A DNA stretch of 64,000 nucleotides from the NCBI RefSeq assembly GCF_002101585.1, contig NZ_LQOT01000044.1, positions 44,963 to 108,962 on the forward strand, in the 5' to 3' direction. The stretch is from Mycolicibacter engbaekii (GTDB lineage Bacteria > Actinomycetota > Actinomycetes > Mycobacteriales > Mycobacteriaceae). The notes under the pieces were generated by a model. That model was not told the DNA's origin. It did not search any database and was given only the letters and a program-made list of their open reading frames with translations. Positions 39,590 through 48,811 of this stretch are shown here, piece by piece (the stretch's first letter is position 1; every line of letters starts with the position of its first letter). Made by a program: the position numbers and the translations under genes.

Positions 39590-41004
39590 CCGGTGCCGCT
39601 CAGCGCAGCCGCGGCAGGTCGGCGGTCCGCGGGCTGGGCGCCGCGACGCTGGCCGCGCTGCTGACCAGTGCACCGGCGCTGGCGATCACCCCGCCGACGG
39701 TGGACCCGACCGTACCGCCGCCCAGCGGGGCGCCCGGCCCGGTCGCGGCCATGGAACAGCACGGGGACTGCGCCAGCTCGCTGCTGATGCCCGGCAGTGA
39801 CGTCAGCACCGCAACGGCCGGGCAGCGGATGCTCGATCTGCCCACCGCGTGGCAGTTCTCCCGCGGCGAGGGCCAGACGGTGGCCGTCATCGACACCGGG
39901 GTCCGGCCCGGACCACGGTTGGGGGCGGTCGACTCGGGCGGTGACTACATCGGCACCACCGACGGCCTGACCGACTGTGACGGGCACGGAACACTGGTCG
40001 CCGGCATCGTGGCCGGCCAGCCCGGGGAGGACGGCTTTGCCGGAGTGGCCCCGGCGGCCCGCCTGCTGGCACTGCGGACCGCCTCGGCGACCATCTCCCC
40101 GCGCCTGGCCGGCGAAGACCCGCGAACCGCCCGCGTGATCACCGACATCACCGCATTGGCGCGTGCCATCGTGCACGCCGCGGACCTCGGTGCGCGGGTC
40201 ATCACCGTCTCCACCACCACCTGCCTGCCGGCCGACCGCAACGTCGACCAGACCGCGCTGGGCGCGGCCCTGCGCTACGCGGCGGTGGAGAAGGACGTGC
40301 TGATCGTGGCGGCCGCCGGCGACGCCGGGCAGACCGGATCGGTGGGCGGCGGCGGCGAGGCATGCGAGTCCAACCCGCTCACCGACCTGAGCCGGCCGCA
40401 GGACCCCCGAAACTGGTCCGCGGTGACATCGGTGTCGGTGCCGTCCTGGTGGCACCCCTACGTGCTGTCCGTGGCGTCGCTGTCCTCGAGTGGTCGGCCG
40501 TCCGGATTCACCATGGCCGGGCCGTGGGTCGGCGTGGCCGCGCCCGGCGAGGACATCGTCTCGGTGAGCAACCGTGAGGACGGCGGGCTGGCCAATGCGC
40601 TGCCGGGCAACCAGGGCAGGCCGGTGCCGCTCAGCGGTACCGGTTACGCCGCCGGCTATGTGGCCGGGGTGGCCGCGCTGGTCCGCAGCCGCTACCCGGA
40701 CCTCAACGCGATGCAGGTGGCGCACCGCATCGTCTCCACCGCCCATAACGCCGCACGCGCCCCGTCCGACGTGGTGGGCGCCGGGATCGTCGATCCGGTG
40801 GCCGCCCTGACCTGGGAACTGCCGCCGGCTGCGGATCCGGCTGCCTCGCCCGCCAAGAAGATCTCCCCACCCGCGCCGCCGCAACCGGAGAACCCGGCCC
40901 CCCGGATCGTGGCCTTCGCCGGAACCGCGCTGCTGGCCGGGCTGGTCGTCGCGGTCGCCACCGGCGCTGCAGCGGCCGCCCGCCGACGAAAGGAAGACCA
41001 GTGA
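39586..41004 (+). CDS. mycP3: Mycosin MycP3, probably catalytically inactive
   Basis: A 472-residue membrane-anchored subtilisin-like protein of ESX-3 with an N-terminal signal peptide (about 14-33) and a C-terminal helix (about 443-463) with basic tail. The catalytic Asp103 (VIDTG) and His134 (DGHGT) are present. The nucleophile motif is LSGTGYAAG, with Gly353 (codon GGT, 40642-40644) in place of serine, and the oxyanion motif is AAAGD, with Asp246 (codon GAC, 40321-40323) in place of asparagine. Both changes should abolish proteolysis. Mycosins are also needed structurally to stabilise the secretion complex, which may explain retention. Stop overlaps eccE3 (GTGA). Confidence 0.94.
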   Translation: MTGAAQRSRGRSAVRGLGAATLAALLTSAPALAITPPTVDPTVPPPSGAPGPVAAMEQHGDCASSLLMPGSDVSTATAGQRMLDLPTAWQFSRGEGQTVAVIDTGVRPGPRLGAVDSGGDYIGTTDGLTDCDGHGTLVAGIVAGQPGEDGFAGVAPAARLLALRTASATISPRLAGEDPRTARVITDITALARAIVHAADLGARVITVSTTTCLPADRNVDQTALGAALRYAAVEKDVLIVAAAGDAGQTGSVGGGGEACESNPLTDLSRPQDPRNWSAVTSVSVPSWWHPYVLSVASLSSSGRPSGFTMAGPWVGVAAPGEDIVSVSNREDGGLANALPGNQGRPVPLSGTGYAAGYVAGVAALVRSRYPDLNAMQVAHRIVSTAHNAARAPSDVVGAGIVDPVAALTWELPPAADPAASPAKKISPPAPPQPENPAPRIVAFAGTALLAGLVVAVATGAAAAARRRKEDQ

Positions 41005-41987
41005 GCTCCTACCGAACCACCGTTCCACGCCCCGGGCCGGCCCGGATCTGTCTGGTGCTGCTGGCCGTGGTGCCCGCGGTGATGGCCAACCCCTGGGAGA
41101 CCACCACCCAGCGCTGGGTGCTGGCCGTCGGTGTTCTCGTCACGATCCTGCTGCTGGGCTGGTGGCACGGACTGCACTTCACCACGATCGCCCGCCGCCG
41201 CCTGGCCATGCTGCGCGCGCGGGGCGGCGCCCACGCCGACCGGCCGGAAGTGGCCAACACCCGGACGACGGCGGCCCTGCGGATCACCGAGCCGGGGGCC
41301 GAGCCGGGCCTGCCGCTGCCGCTGATCGCGGGGTACCTGAACCGCTACGGCCTGCGGGCCGACACGGTCCGCGTCACCAGCCGGGTGTCGCGGTCCGACA
41401 GTGGCGCCACAACCACCGACACCTGGATCAGCCTGACGTACTCGGCCGAGCCGAACCTGGCTGCGCTGCAGGCGCGTTCGGCCGCTATTCCGCTGCAGCG
41501 CACCGTCGATGTCGCCGCCCGGCGCCTCGCCGACCATCTGCGCGAAATCGGTTGGGACACCACGATCGTCGCCGGCGAGGAGATTCCGTCGCTGATCGGC
41601 GCGAAGGCCCGGGAAACCTGGCGGTGCCTGGAAGACGGCTCGGGCGACCATGTCGCGGCCTACCAGGTGGGGATCGACGCGGCGCTGGCCGACACCATCA
41701 GCCGGATTCAGGCGGTCAACGCCGATGAGGCCTGGACGGTGCTGGAGTTCGCCGAGGACAACGGTCAGCAGACCGTGGCCGCGGGCTGCGCCCTGCGTAC
41801 CGGTTCGGCACCCGACGGCGGCGCCCCCGTGGCGGGACTGCAGCCGCAGCAGGGCGACCACCGCCGCGCCCTGCTGGGCCTGCACCCGTTGTCCGGCAGC
41901 CGCCTGGGCGGTCACGCCCCGCTGAACGACGACGAGATCGCCGCACTGCGGTGGCCCGTCGCGGCGACGGTTGCGGCCGCGCGTTAG
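41001..41987 (+). CDS. eccE3: ESX-3 membrane component EccE3
   Basis: A 328-residue protein with two N-terminal transmembrane helices (about 12-52, ICLVLLAVVPAVMANP and WVLAVGVLVTILLLGWWHG) and a cytoplasmic/peripheral domain. It sits at the edge of the ESX-3 membrane complex. The GTG start overlaps the mycP3 stop. It is the last gene of the operon; the next gene is convergent, 9 nt away. Confidence 0.94.
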   Translation: MSSYRTTVPRPGPARICLVLLAVVPAVMANPWETTTQRWVLAVGVLVTILLLGWWHGLHFTTIARRRLAMLRARGGAHADRPEVANTRTTAALRITEPGAEPGLPLPLIAGYLNRYGLRADTVRVTSRVSRSDSGATTTDTWISLTYSAEPNLAALQARSAAIPLQRTVDVAARRLADHLREIGWDTTIVAGEEIPSLIGAKARETWRCLEDGSGDHVAAYQVGIDAALADTISRIQAVNADEAWTVLEFAEDNGQQTVAAGCALRTGSAPDGGAPVAGLQPQQGDHRRALLGLHPLSGSRLGGHAPLNDDEIAALRWPVAATVAAAR

Positions 41988-41996
41988 CGCGCGGGT

Positions 41997-43190
41997 CTAG
42001 AACATGTAGGGCCGCAGGAACGCGGTCATCCTGCGCAGGTAGGCCGGCTGGCTGACGTGCAGTATGTGGTTTCCCGGGAACCAGTGCAGGGCACAGCGGT
42101 CCCAGTGGTGCCACAGCATCTCGGACTGCTCCGGCGGTGCCAGCCGGTCGCCGAGGCCGGTGATGATCAGTCGGCGTTCCCGGGCCACCAGCGGGGCGTA
42201 GTTCAACGGCGAGTGGAAGGCCGTCGCGGCCCCGAACTCATCGCCGCCGACCCGCCCGAGCCGTTGGCCACCTGCGAGCACCATGTTCGCCGGGAACCAG
42301 TCGCGGATCTCCGATTCCACGGAGACCACCGGCACATTCGGGACGACGGCCTGCAGCCGGGGCTCGACGGCGGCCAACAGGGCAGTGGTGTAGCCGCCCA
42401 GCGACAGGCCGGTCAGCGCGAAGCGGTCGACACCGGTGGACTCCAGATAGTCCAGCATCGAACGGAAGTCGTGGACCGCCTGGGCCATCGCTTCGGCGAA
42501 TCCCGAAGCGCCGTGCGAGAAGTAGCCGTATCCGCTGAAGGGGGAATACTTTTCGGCGCGCCGACCGTGGAACGGCAGGGTGAACAGGGCGACATCGTAG
42601 CCGGATCGATAGAACCACGGCAGTGAGAAGAACAGGCCGTTGAACAGGTACGCCGATCCCATGAACCCGTGGATGACGCACAGCGTCGGCCGCGGCCCGT
42701 CCTCGTGGCGCCAATGCTGAAACCGCGCGGTGTTGTTGTTTCCCAGGGCGCTCCAGGAGTCGCGCATCGCCGGGTTGACTGCTTCGAAGCTGGAGCGGAA
42801 GGAGACGTTGTCCACGGTGCCGCGGGCAATCCGCTCGGCGATCGGGTTGGCCCGTCGCGCGGACACCCGCGGCGGCTTTGTCGGTGCGGGAAAGGATCGA
42901 GTCGGGTCCTGCGCCGATGCCAGCTCGGCGTAGAACTCCAGCCGCTCCCGCTCCTGCCGCGACTGCTTGCCGCCGACCGCCGTGGTGAGCACCGACGGAA
43001 ACATCGCAGCGGCAACCATGGACGCGACACCGGTGCGCAGCCCGATATCGGCGAAAGCCGAGGCGTCCACGATCAGCTTCTCCCGCAACGACAACTCGCT
43101 ACGGTGCGGCAGGCCCTGCGCGCCGGCGTCGGCGCCGGGAACATCGGGTACCGGAATAGGCGGCTGGATCGGGGTGAGGTCGGTGGGCAC
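41997..43190 (-). CDS. Alpha/beta hydrolase family protein (Rv0293c-like)
   Basis: A 397-residue protein with an alpha/beta-hydrolase core in the C-terminal two thirds. The nucleophile elbow is GLSLGGY near residue 260, an oxyanion-type VIHGFMGSAY segment is near 178, and the likely acid and histidine are in GLGDRLAPPEQ and GNHILHV near the C-terminus. The N-terminal 130 residues have no recognised domain. The GTG at 43190, preceded by GAGAAAGG, is chosen. Substrate unknown. In M. tuberculosis the gene after eccE3 (Rv0293c) has similar length and orientation. Confidence 0.82.
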   Translation of the reverse strand: MPTDLTPIQPPIPVPDVPGADAGAQGLPHRSELSLREKLIVDASAFADIGLRTGVASMVAAAMFPSVLTTAVGGKQSRQERERLEFYAELASAQDPTRSFPAPTKPPRVSARRANPIAERIARGTVDNVSFRSSFEAVNPAMRDSWSALGNNNTARFQHWRHEDGPRPTLCVIHGFMGSAYLFNGLFFSLPWFYRSGYDVALFTLPFHGRRAEKYSPFSGYGYFSHGASGFAEAMAQAVHDFRSMLDYLESTGVDRFALTGLSLGGYTTALLAAVEPRLQAVVPNVPVVSVESEIRDWFPANMVLAGGQRLGRVGGDEFGAATAFHSPLNYAPLVARERRLIITGLGDRLAPPEQSEMLWHHWDRCALHWFPGNHILHVSQPAYLRRMTAFLRPYMF

Positions 43191-43230
43191 GGTCGCGGGC
43201 CTTTCTCGGGTGCGGGGCACGCCCTGGCCC

Positions 43231-44145
43231 CTACGGTCCCGGGTGCAACGGGGATGGTAACTCGATAGCGAACAGCTGCGCGGCGTTGTCGTGCAAAACC
43301 CCACGTAGCCAGCCCTCGTCGACCCCGGGAAGCGCGGTGAGCGCGTCCAGCGCCTCGCGGTAGCCGTAGGGGATGTTCGGGAAGTCGCTGCCGAACAGGA
43401 TGCGCTCGCCCGCGTCGCGCAGTCGCGGGTCGGTGCCGATCGGAAACGGCATGAGCTGGTCGACGAACGCGGTGAAGACCATCGTGGTATCCAGATGTAC
43501 CGCTTGCGATTCCAGGCAGATGTCAAGGAAGTCGTCGTACTCCGGCATGCCCATGTGCGCGACGATCAGTGTCAGACCCGGATGGCGGCGCAGCAGCCGG
43601 CGAACCGGGCCGGGACCGGTGAACCGGCCGGGCTGCGGGCCGGAGCCGCAGTGGATCACAACGGGGATGCCACTGTCTGCCAGCGATCCCCAAACCTCGT
43701 CGAGCAAAGGGTCATTGGGGTCGTAGTCGCCCACCTGGATGTGTGCTTTGAAGACCTGGGCCCCTCCACTGATGGCGGCGCCGACATAGCCGGCGGCGCC
43801 GGGCTCGGGATAAAACGTCGCTGTCGCCAGGCAATCCGGTGTCTCACGGGCGAATTCGGCGGCCCACTGGTTGAGCCAGGCAGCCATCTGGGGTTTGTGC
43901 GGATACACCAGTGAGGTGAAACGGCGAACCCCGAAGGCGCGCAGCGTGGCCAGGCGAGCGGCCTCGTCGGCCCGGTAGTTGATGGGCCAGGGCCGGCCGA
44001 GCAGCGGGCCGGCCGAGTCGAAGTACTGCCACACCTTGTCCAGCACCGGCTTGGGCATGAAATGGGTGTGCACGTCGATGATCCCCGGCAGCCCCAGCGT
44101 GGACCAGACCTGGCGAACCGCCGCCGCTTCGGCGCCGCCTGTCAC
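43231..44145 (-). CDS. Amidohydrolase-2 family metal-dependent hydrolase
   Basis: A 304-residue TIM-barrel hydrolase or decarboxylase of the amidohydrolase_2 family. The metal motif DVHTHFMP is at about 24-31. A histidine follows in VIHCGSGP near 167, with TLIVAHMGMPEYDDFLD near 194, and the catalytic Asp is likely in LFGSDFPNIPYG near 250. Substrate is not predictable. The GTG start overlaps the bluB stop (GTGA), so they are translationally coupled. Confidence 0.85.
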   Translation of the reverse strand: MTGGAEAAAVRQVWSTLGLPGIIDVHTHFMPKPVLDKVWQYFDSAGPLLGRPWPINYRADEAARLATLRAFGVRRFTSLVYPHKPQMAAWLNQWAAEFARETPDCLATATFYPEPGAAGYVGAAISGGAQVFKAHIQVGDYDPNDPLLDEVWGSLADSGIPVVIHCGSGPQPGRFTGPGPVRRLLRRHPGLTLIVAHMGMPEYDDFLDICLESQAVHLDTTMVFTAFVDQLMPFPIGTDPRLRDAGERILFGSDFPNIPYGYREALDALTALPGVDEGWLRGVLHDNAAQLFAIELPSPLHPGP

Positions 44146-44792
44146 GCGCTGTCCCAGGTGTTCTCGGAGACGAACTCACCCAAGGGCTGTCGGTAGGCCC
44201 ACTGGTCGATTTCCAGGGCCGGCCGGTCCGGGAACTCCGGTACCGGGCCCAGACACAGGATCGCCACCGGCTCGGCATCCGGTGGCATGCCCACCAGCCG
44301 GGCCAGTGCCGCGGGTTCGAACAGCGACACCCATCCCATGCCGAGCCCTTCGGCCCGGGCGGCCAGCCACATGTTCTGGATCGCGCACGACACCGATGCC
44401 AGATCCATCTGCGGCAGGGTGCGGCGGCCGAAGATGTGGGCCTGCCGGCCGTCGCGCAACGCCACCACCAGAAGTTCGGCGCATTCCCGAATGCCTTCGA
44501 CCTTCAGCGCCAGGAACTCCTGTTCGCGACGGCCCAGCGCCTCCGCGGTGCGATGACGCTCCTCGTCGACCAGGGCATGGATCCGCTGCCGCAAGGTGGA
44601 GTCGGTGATCCGGATGAACCGCCACGGCTGCATCAGGCCCACACTCGGCGCGGCGTGGGCCGCGGCCAGCAGTCGCGCCAGGACGTCGGGTTCGACGGTG
44701 CTGCCGGGTGAGAATCGCCGCATGTCCCGGCGTTCGGCGATCACCCGGTACACCGCTTGGCGCTCCTGCTTGGTGAACGATGGATCAGCCAC
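44142..44792 (-). CDS. bluB: 5,6-dimethylbenzimidazole synthase BluB (Rv0306-like)
   Basis: A 216-residue flavin-destroying nitroreductase-fold enzyme that turns FMNH2 and O2 into the lower ligand of cobalamin. Distinctive BluB features are the N-terminal ERRDMRRFSPGS, the APSVGLMQPWRFI segment near 50-62, and the EGLGMGWVSLFEP segment near 150, which differ from ordinary nitroreductases. It heads a coupled pair with the amidohydrolase. Only 37 nt separate it from the divergent gene at 44830. No cobalamin riboswitch is seen upstream. Confidence 0.88.
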   Translation of the reverse strand: MADPSFTKQERQAVYRVIAERRDMRRFSPGSTVEPDVLARLLAAAHAAPSVGLMQPWRFIRITDSTLRQRIHALVDEERHRTAEALGRREQEFLALKVEGIRECAELLVVALRDGRQAHIFGRRTLPQMDLASVSCAIQNMWLAARAEGLGMGWVSLFEPAALARLVGMPPDAEPVAILCLGPVPEFPDRPALEIDQWAYRQPLGEFVSENTWDSA

Positions 44793-44829
44793 GGGATCAT
44801 GGTAGGAGTCACACGAAAGGACGCTCGTG

Positions 44830-45174
44830 ATGAAACGTTCGCAAATGCTCGACCAGTTGGGCGCCGAGGACCCCGGAGCTCTGGTTTACGGCGAACCCCA
44901 CCAGACTCCCGACGGGGCGACCGTGATCACCGCGGCGCGAGTCACCACCTCGGGTCCCGGCGGTTCGCAGGTGACGGCCACGCCGCTCGGGGCCATGGTG
45001 ATCCGTGGTGAGCAGGCCAAGTGGGTGGCGGCGGTCGATGCGAACCGGATCGCGTTGGTGGGCGTGCTCACCGGACTGCTGGCCGCCGTCATCACGTCCC
45101 TGGCCGTCCTGCGCCGCCCGCCCTGGCCGGACCTGCGGGCCGCCGGGACGCGTGGGCAGGGAACGCAGTCGTGA
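44830..45174 (+). CDS. Small membrane protein with GerW/YtfJ-like domain
   Basis: A 114-residue protein. Residues 12-65 (YGEPHQTPDGATVITAARV...GGSQVTATPLGAMVIRGE) resemble the YtfJ/GerW beta domain, and residues about 70-95 form a transmembrane helix (ANRIALVGVLTGLLAAVITSLAVL). The ATG at 44830 follows GAAAGGA; an adjacent GTG at 44827 is also possible. Function unknown. The stop overlaps the PAP2 gene start (GTGA), so they are coupled. Confidence 0.7.
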   Translation: MKRSQMLDQLGAEDPGALVYGEPHQTPDGATVITAARVTTSGPGGSQVTATPLGAMVIRGEQAKWVAAVDANRIALVGVLTGLLAAVITSLAVLRRPPWPDLRAAGTRGQGTQS

Positions 45175-45839
45175 CACCTTCGGCGGCGCGGGCGGCGGCC
45201 CTGGGCTCGGTGGTGGGCGCGGCGGCGGTGTACGTGCTGATGTTGGTCGGCTACCGGCAGGGCTGGGGCTGGCTGGCCGGTATCGATGGCTCCGCGCTTC
45301 AGACGAGCTACGACATCGGGGTCAAACACCCGCTCTGGGTACGGATTTGGGACGGCATCTCGACGGTGTTCGCGCCGGTGGTGTTCCGGGTGGTCAGCAT
45401 GGTGGTGGCCGTGGTCGCCGCCCTGCGTCACCGGGTGCGCGCCGCGGTGTTCCTCCTGGTTGCCGTCGAGACCAGCGGGACGCTGACCGCGCTGGCCAAG
45501 AACTCCGTCGACCGGCCGCGTCCGGTGACGGCCCTGGTCTCGGCGCACTCGACGGCTTTCCCGTCCGGCCACGCGCTGGGGGTGATGGTCGGAGCCGGAG
45601 CGCTGCTACTGCTGGCGCTGCCGATGTTGCGGGGCAGGGCCCGGCTCGCGGCGGTGCTGCTCGCAGCGCTGGTGGTCGGTGCGGTCGGCGTCTCCCGGGT
45701 GGCGCTCAACGTCCACCACCCCTCCGACGTGCTGGCCGGGTGGGCGCTGGGGTGGGCCTATCTGACGGTGTGGGCGCTGCTCCTGCAACCCTGGCGGCGA
45801 CCCGAGCCCGTCCCGGTGCCCGCCGCGGGATCCTCCTGA
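45171..45839 (+). CDS. PAP2-family membrane phosphatase (Rv0308-like)
   Basis: A 222-residue integral membrane phosphatase with the three PAP2 motifs: KNSVDRPRP near residue 110, FPSGHALG near 127, and SRVALNVHHPSDVLAG near 175. Members dephosphorylate lipid phosphates such as undecaprenyl or phosphatidyl phosphates; the substrate here is unknown. About six transmembrane helices. GTG start overlapping the preceding stop; its own stop shares a base with the next start (TGATG). Confidence 0.9.
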   Translation: MTPSAARAAALGSVVGAAAVYVLMLVGYRQGWGWLAGIDGSALQTSYDIGVKHPLWVRIWDGISTVFAPVVFRVVSMVVAVVAALRHRVRAAVFLLVAVETSGTLTALAKNSVDRPRPVTALVSAHSTAFPSGHALGVMVGAGALLLLALPMLRGRARLAAVLLAALVVGAVGVSRVALNVHHPSDVLAGWALGWAYLTVWALLLQPWRRPEPVPVPAAGSS

Positions 45840-46072
45840 TGACCGGCTGCGGCGCCGACCCGGTGGGTGCGCTGATCTGCTCACGCAAGGGCTGCAGCGC
45901 CGACGCGGTCTACGGCATGTTGTGGAACAACCCGAAGCTGCACACACCACAACGGCGCAAGGTGTGGCTGACCTGCGCGCAGCACCGGGAGTACTTCCGT
46001 GACTACCTGGGCTCCCGTGGCCTGCTCAAAGGTGAGGCGCCGGTCGACGAGCTGCCGCGGCGCCCGGAGTAG
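45839..46072 (+). CDS. Small Cys/His-rich hypothetical protein
   Basis: A 77-residue protein with ICSRKGCSADAVYGMLWNN and KVWLTCAQHREYFRDYL. The arrangement C-x4-C...C-x2-H suggests a small zinc-binding knuckle. Similar short proteins are widespread in actinobacteria, without known function. Translationally coupled to the PAP2 gene (TGATG). Confidence 0.75.
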   Translation: MTGCGADPVGALICSRKGCSADAVYGMLWNNPKLHTPQRRKVWLTCAQHREYFRDYLGSRGLLKGEAPVDELPRRPE

Positions 46073-46131
46073 TCCCCGGCGCGCCGTCAGCGGTGTTTGA
46101 CCCGCTGCTGGGGTACGCAGATGATGAGCCG

Positions 46132-46785
46132 ATGCGCCGCCTCGTGAGCCTGTTCAGCGCTGCTGTGTTCGGCGCCGCCGCGGTGATCGGCGTGCCGGGC
46201 GCCCACGCCGACGTCACGCCCTGGTTCGCCCGCTCGGTGGGCAACGCCACTCAGGTGATCTCCGTTGTCGGGGTTGGTGGTTCAGACGCCAAGATGGACG
46301 TCTACCAGCGCAGCGCCGCGGGCTGGCAGCCGGTGGCCGCCGGGATCCCGGCCCACGTCGGCTCGGCCGGCATGGCGGCCAAGGCCAAGAGCGGGTATCC
46401 GGCCACCCCGATGGGGGTTTTCACGCTGCCCTATGCGTTCGGCACCGCGCCCAACCCCGGTGGGGGACTGCAGTACGTGCAGGTCGGTCCCGACCACTGG
46501 TGGGACGGCGACGACCACAGCCCGACGTTCAACACCATGCAGGTGTGCAAGAAGGCGCAGTGCCCGTTCAACACCAGCGAGAGCGAGAATCTGCAGATCC
46601 CGCAGTACAAACACGCTGTGGTGATGGGCGTCAACACCGCGCGCACTCCCGGCGACGGGGCCGGCTTCTTCTTTCACACCACCGACGGCGGCCCGACCGC
46701 GGGTTGCGTGGCCATCGACGACGCCAAGCTGGTGCAGATCATCGGGTGGCTGCGCCCCGGCGCGGTCATGGCGATCGCGCAGTAG
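46132..46785 (+). CDS. Secreted YkuD-like L,D-transpeptidase-related protein (Rv0309-like)
   Basis: A 217-residue exported protein. The signal peptide is at about 1-24, ending in GAHA. A YkuD-type segment near the C-terminus has HAVVMGVN and HTTDGGPTAGCVAIDDAKL, the cysteine of AGC being the expected catalytic residue. The mid-region SGYPATPMGVFTLPYAFG is typical of YkuD proteins. Length matches Rv0309 (218). Cell-wall remodelling activity is inferred. The ATG at 46132 gives the proper signal peptide; upstream in-frame codons are ignored. Confidence 0.87.
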   Translation: MRRLVSLFSAAVFGAAAVIGVPGAHADVTPWFARSVGNATQVISVVGVGGSDAKMDVYQRSAAGWQPVAAGIPAHVGSAGMAAKAKSGYPATPMGVFTLPYAFGTAPNPGGGLQYVQVGPDHWWDGDDHSPTFNTMQVCKKAQCPFNTSESENLQIPQYKHAVVMGVNTARTPGDGAGFFFHTTDGGPTAGCVAIDDAKLVQIIGWLRPGAVMAIAQ

Positions 46786-46797
46786 CGGCAGGAGTCC

Positions 46798-47100
46798 TCA
46801 GGCCTGTTCGCAGTACGCGGCGTGGGCGATGCTGACGAACTGGGACGCTCTGGTGAGGGTCAGGCTGGGGTTGGCGTTCTTCACGGCCTTGGCCGCCTGG
46901 TTGGTGGTGTGGCCGCCGACGAGGTAGTCGCACACCGAATGCCCGCCGGCGACGGCGTCGGCGGCGTCGGGGTAGGAGATGCCCATTTTTTCCAGTGCGC
47001 TCAGAAACTCGCTGTCGCCGGGATCGGCGGTCGCCGGCGCGGCCAGGCCGAGCAGGCCGGCTACGGCGAATGCGGCCAATACGGGTTTGCGTGCCCCCAT
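46798..47100 (-). CDS. Secreted DUF732 protein (1)
   Basis: A 100-residue exported protein. The signal peptide is at about 1-26, cleaved after ATA, followed by a DUF732 domain (FLSALEKMGISYPDAADAVAGGHSVCDYLVGGHT...FVSIAHAAYCEQA) with the two conserved cysteines. Such proteins are abundant in mycobacteria; function is unknown. A strong GGGAGGA ribosome binding site precedes the ATG. Confidence 0.9.
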   Translation of the reverse strand: MGARKPVLAAFAVAGLLGLAAPATADPGDSEFLSALEKMGISYPDAADAVAGGHSVCDYLVGGHTTNQAAKAVKNANPSLTLTRASQFVSIAHAAYCEQA

Positions 47101-47111
47101 CGTTTCCTCCC

Positions 47112-47429
47112 TCATTCCATCGATTCGGGGCAGAACGCCGCTTGTGAGAACGTGACGAACCGGGCGGCGTTTTTGACCGACATCGCGCGGTTGGAGATCC
47201 GCACCGCGCGTGCCGCCGCGTCTACGTGATGGCCTGCCCCCAGGTAGGCGCAGACTTCGCGGCCGACGGCCACCGCGTCGGCGGCATTCGTGTACTCGAT
47301 CCCCGCCTGTTCGATGGTGCTGATGAACGCGGCGTCGGGATCGGGCTCGGGGTCGGCAGACGCCGGCGTGGCCAGGCCTGTCAGGGCCGCGGCGGTGGCC
47401 GCGGTCACGATCCATCGGGCGTGTTTCAC
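47112..47429 (-). CDS. Secreted DUF732 protein (2)
   Basis: A 105-residue exported DUF732 protein, a tandem paralogue of the next gene downstream. It has a signal peptide ending in ASA, then FISTIEQAGIEYTNAADAVAVGREVCAYLGAGH and FVTFSQAAFC with two cysteines. A GTG start at 47429 is chosen since it begins the signal peptide (VKHARWIVTAATAAAL). It lies 11 nt before the first DUF732 gene, so they probably form one unit. Confidence 0.85.
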   Translation of the reverse strand: MKHARWIVTAATAAALTGLATPASADPEPDPDAAFISTIEQAGIEYTNAADAVAVGREVCAYLGAGHHVDAAARAVRISNRAMSVKNAARFVTFSQAAFCPESME

Positions 47430-47450
47430 AGTCTCGGAGCATCCTCGCCG

Positions 47451-47473
47451 CGGATTAATCCGTCGCAGCGACG
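47451..47473. promoter_or_regulatory. Two adjoining palindromes upstream of the DUF732 pair
   Basis: CGGATTAATCCG (47451-47462) is a perfect 12-bp palindrome and overlaps CGTCGCAGCGACG (47461-47473), a perfect 6-1-6 palindrome. A further CGCCAGC/GCTGGCG inverted pair spans 47495-47529. The region lies between divergent DUF732 and PPE genes, so these may be regulator sites; no regulator is identified. Confidence 0.35.
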
Positions 47474-47662
47474 GCATGAACGACGGATGAATACCGCCAG
47501 CCTGGCAAGTGCCTGACAGGTAGCTGGCGAAATGACAATTCACAGACTTTCGCCCGTTTGAATGCCCTGCTGTAACCCGCAATTTACCGGTTGCGCGTTT
47601 GCTAAGCGCCAGCGAGCTAACAACCAGCTGGCCACAATGACGGCTCTTGCCGAGGGGGTGTG

Positions 47663-48811
47663 ATGTTCGGGGACTACGGCGTGCTTCCGCCGGAAATCAA
47701 TTCGGGGCGCATGTATTCCGGACCCGGATCGGGTTCGTTGCTGACCGCGGCTTCGGCCTGGGAGACCCTGGCCGCTGAGCTGCAGACCGCCGCGTCCAGC
47801 TACGACTCGGTGACCTCGGGTCTGGTCGCCGGGGGGTGGACCGGCCCGTCGGCGGCGGCGATGGCGGCCTCCGCCGCGCCGTATGTGACGTGGCTGCGCA
47901 GCACCGGCGCCCAGGCCGAACAATCGGCCCGCCAGGCCGCGGCCGCGGCCGAGGCCCACTCGACCGCGGTGGCGGCGGTGGTACCCCCACCGGTGATCGC
48001 CGCGAACCGGACCCTGCTGACGCAGCTGGTCGCCACCAACTTCTTCGGCCAGAACTCTCCGGCGATCGGGGAGGCCGAACTCCAATATGCGCAGATGTGG
48101 GCGCAGGACGCCGCCGCGATGTACCGCTACGCCGGCTCGTCGGCGGCCGCCGCGAACCTGGCCGCGTTCGACACCCCGCCGCAGACCACCAACGCCGCCG
48201 GGCCGGCCGCCCAGTCCGCCGCGGTCACCCAGGCGGCTTCGGATGCCGCGGCGGCCGGGCCGACGGACTTCATGAGCTGGCTGACGTCGCTCATCGGCCA
48301 GGTATCTCCGTTCACCGGGCTGACCACGCAGGGCCTGAGCGCGACCATGACCAGCTGGTCGGGTACGGCGAACATGCTCAGCAATGTCAACAACGGAATC
48401 GGCCTGGCCGCCTTTCAGGCTGAAAACCCCGGCGGCCTCGACGAGATCCTCCACCCGCCCAAGATCGGCCCGGCCGGCCTGGGCCTGGGCGGGCTGGGAC
48501 TGGGCAAATCCGGACTCGGCAGTGCCGGGCTGGGCGGCGCCGCGACGTCGGCGGGCTCGGGTACCGCACTCAAGATCGGCGCGTTGTCGGTGCCTCACGC
48601 ATGGGCGATGCCCGTCACGCTGACGGCGGGCGGTACGCCGCTGCCGCCGTCTGTCGCGCCGCCGGCCGCGGCTGTGGCCGGCGGCGTGCCGGGTGCGGCG
48701 TTCGGCGAGACCATGCTCGGCACCCTCGCCGGGCGGGGGCTGGGAGCGGCGACGTCGCGCGCCGCCGCTTCGCGCCGCACCGTGGTCCCGCGTCCGCCGG
48801 CGGCCGGCTAG
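47663..48811 (+). CDS. PPE family protein, PPE-SVP subfamily (1)
   Basis: A 382-residue PPE protein. The PPE domain (about 1-175) starts [24 protein letters not shown], with the WTG turn in [14 protein letters not shown]. The C-terminal region has the LSVPHAW motif of the SVP subfamily near 316, followed by a [17 protein letters not shown] terminus. GAGGGGG precedes the ATG. No PE gene lies next to it, so its PE partner would have to come from elsewhere. Confidence 0.92.
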   Translation: MFGDYGVLPPEINSGRMYSGPGSGSLLTAASAWETLAAELQTAASSYDSVTSGLVAGGWTGPSAAAMAASAAPYVTWLRSTGAQAEQSARQAAAAAEAHSTAVAAVVPPPVIAANRTLLTQLVATNFFGQNSPAIGEAELQYAQMWAQDAAAMYRYAGSSAAAANLAAFDTPPQTTNAAGPAAQSAAVTQAASDAAAAGPTDFMSWLTSLIGQVSPFTGLTTQGLSATMTSWSGTANMLSNVNNGIGLAAFQAENPGGLDEILHPPKIGPAGLGLGGLGLGKSGLGSAGLGGAATSAGSGTALKIGALSVPHAWAMPVTLTAGGTPLPPSVAPPAAAVAGGVPGAAFGETMLGTLAGRGLGAATSRAAASRRTVVPRPPAAG

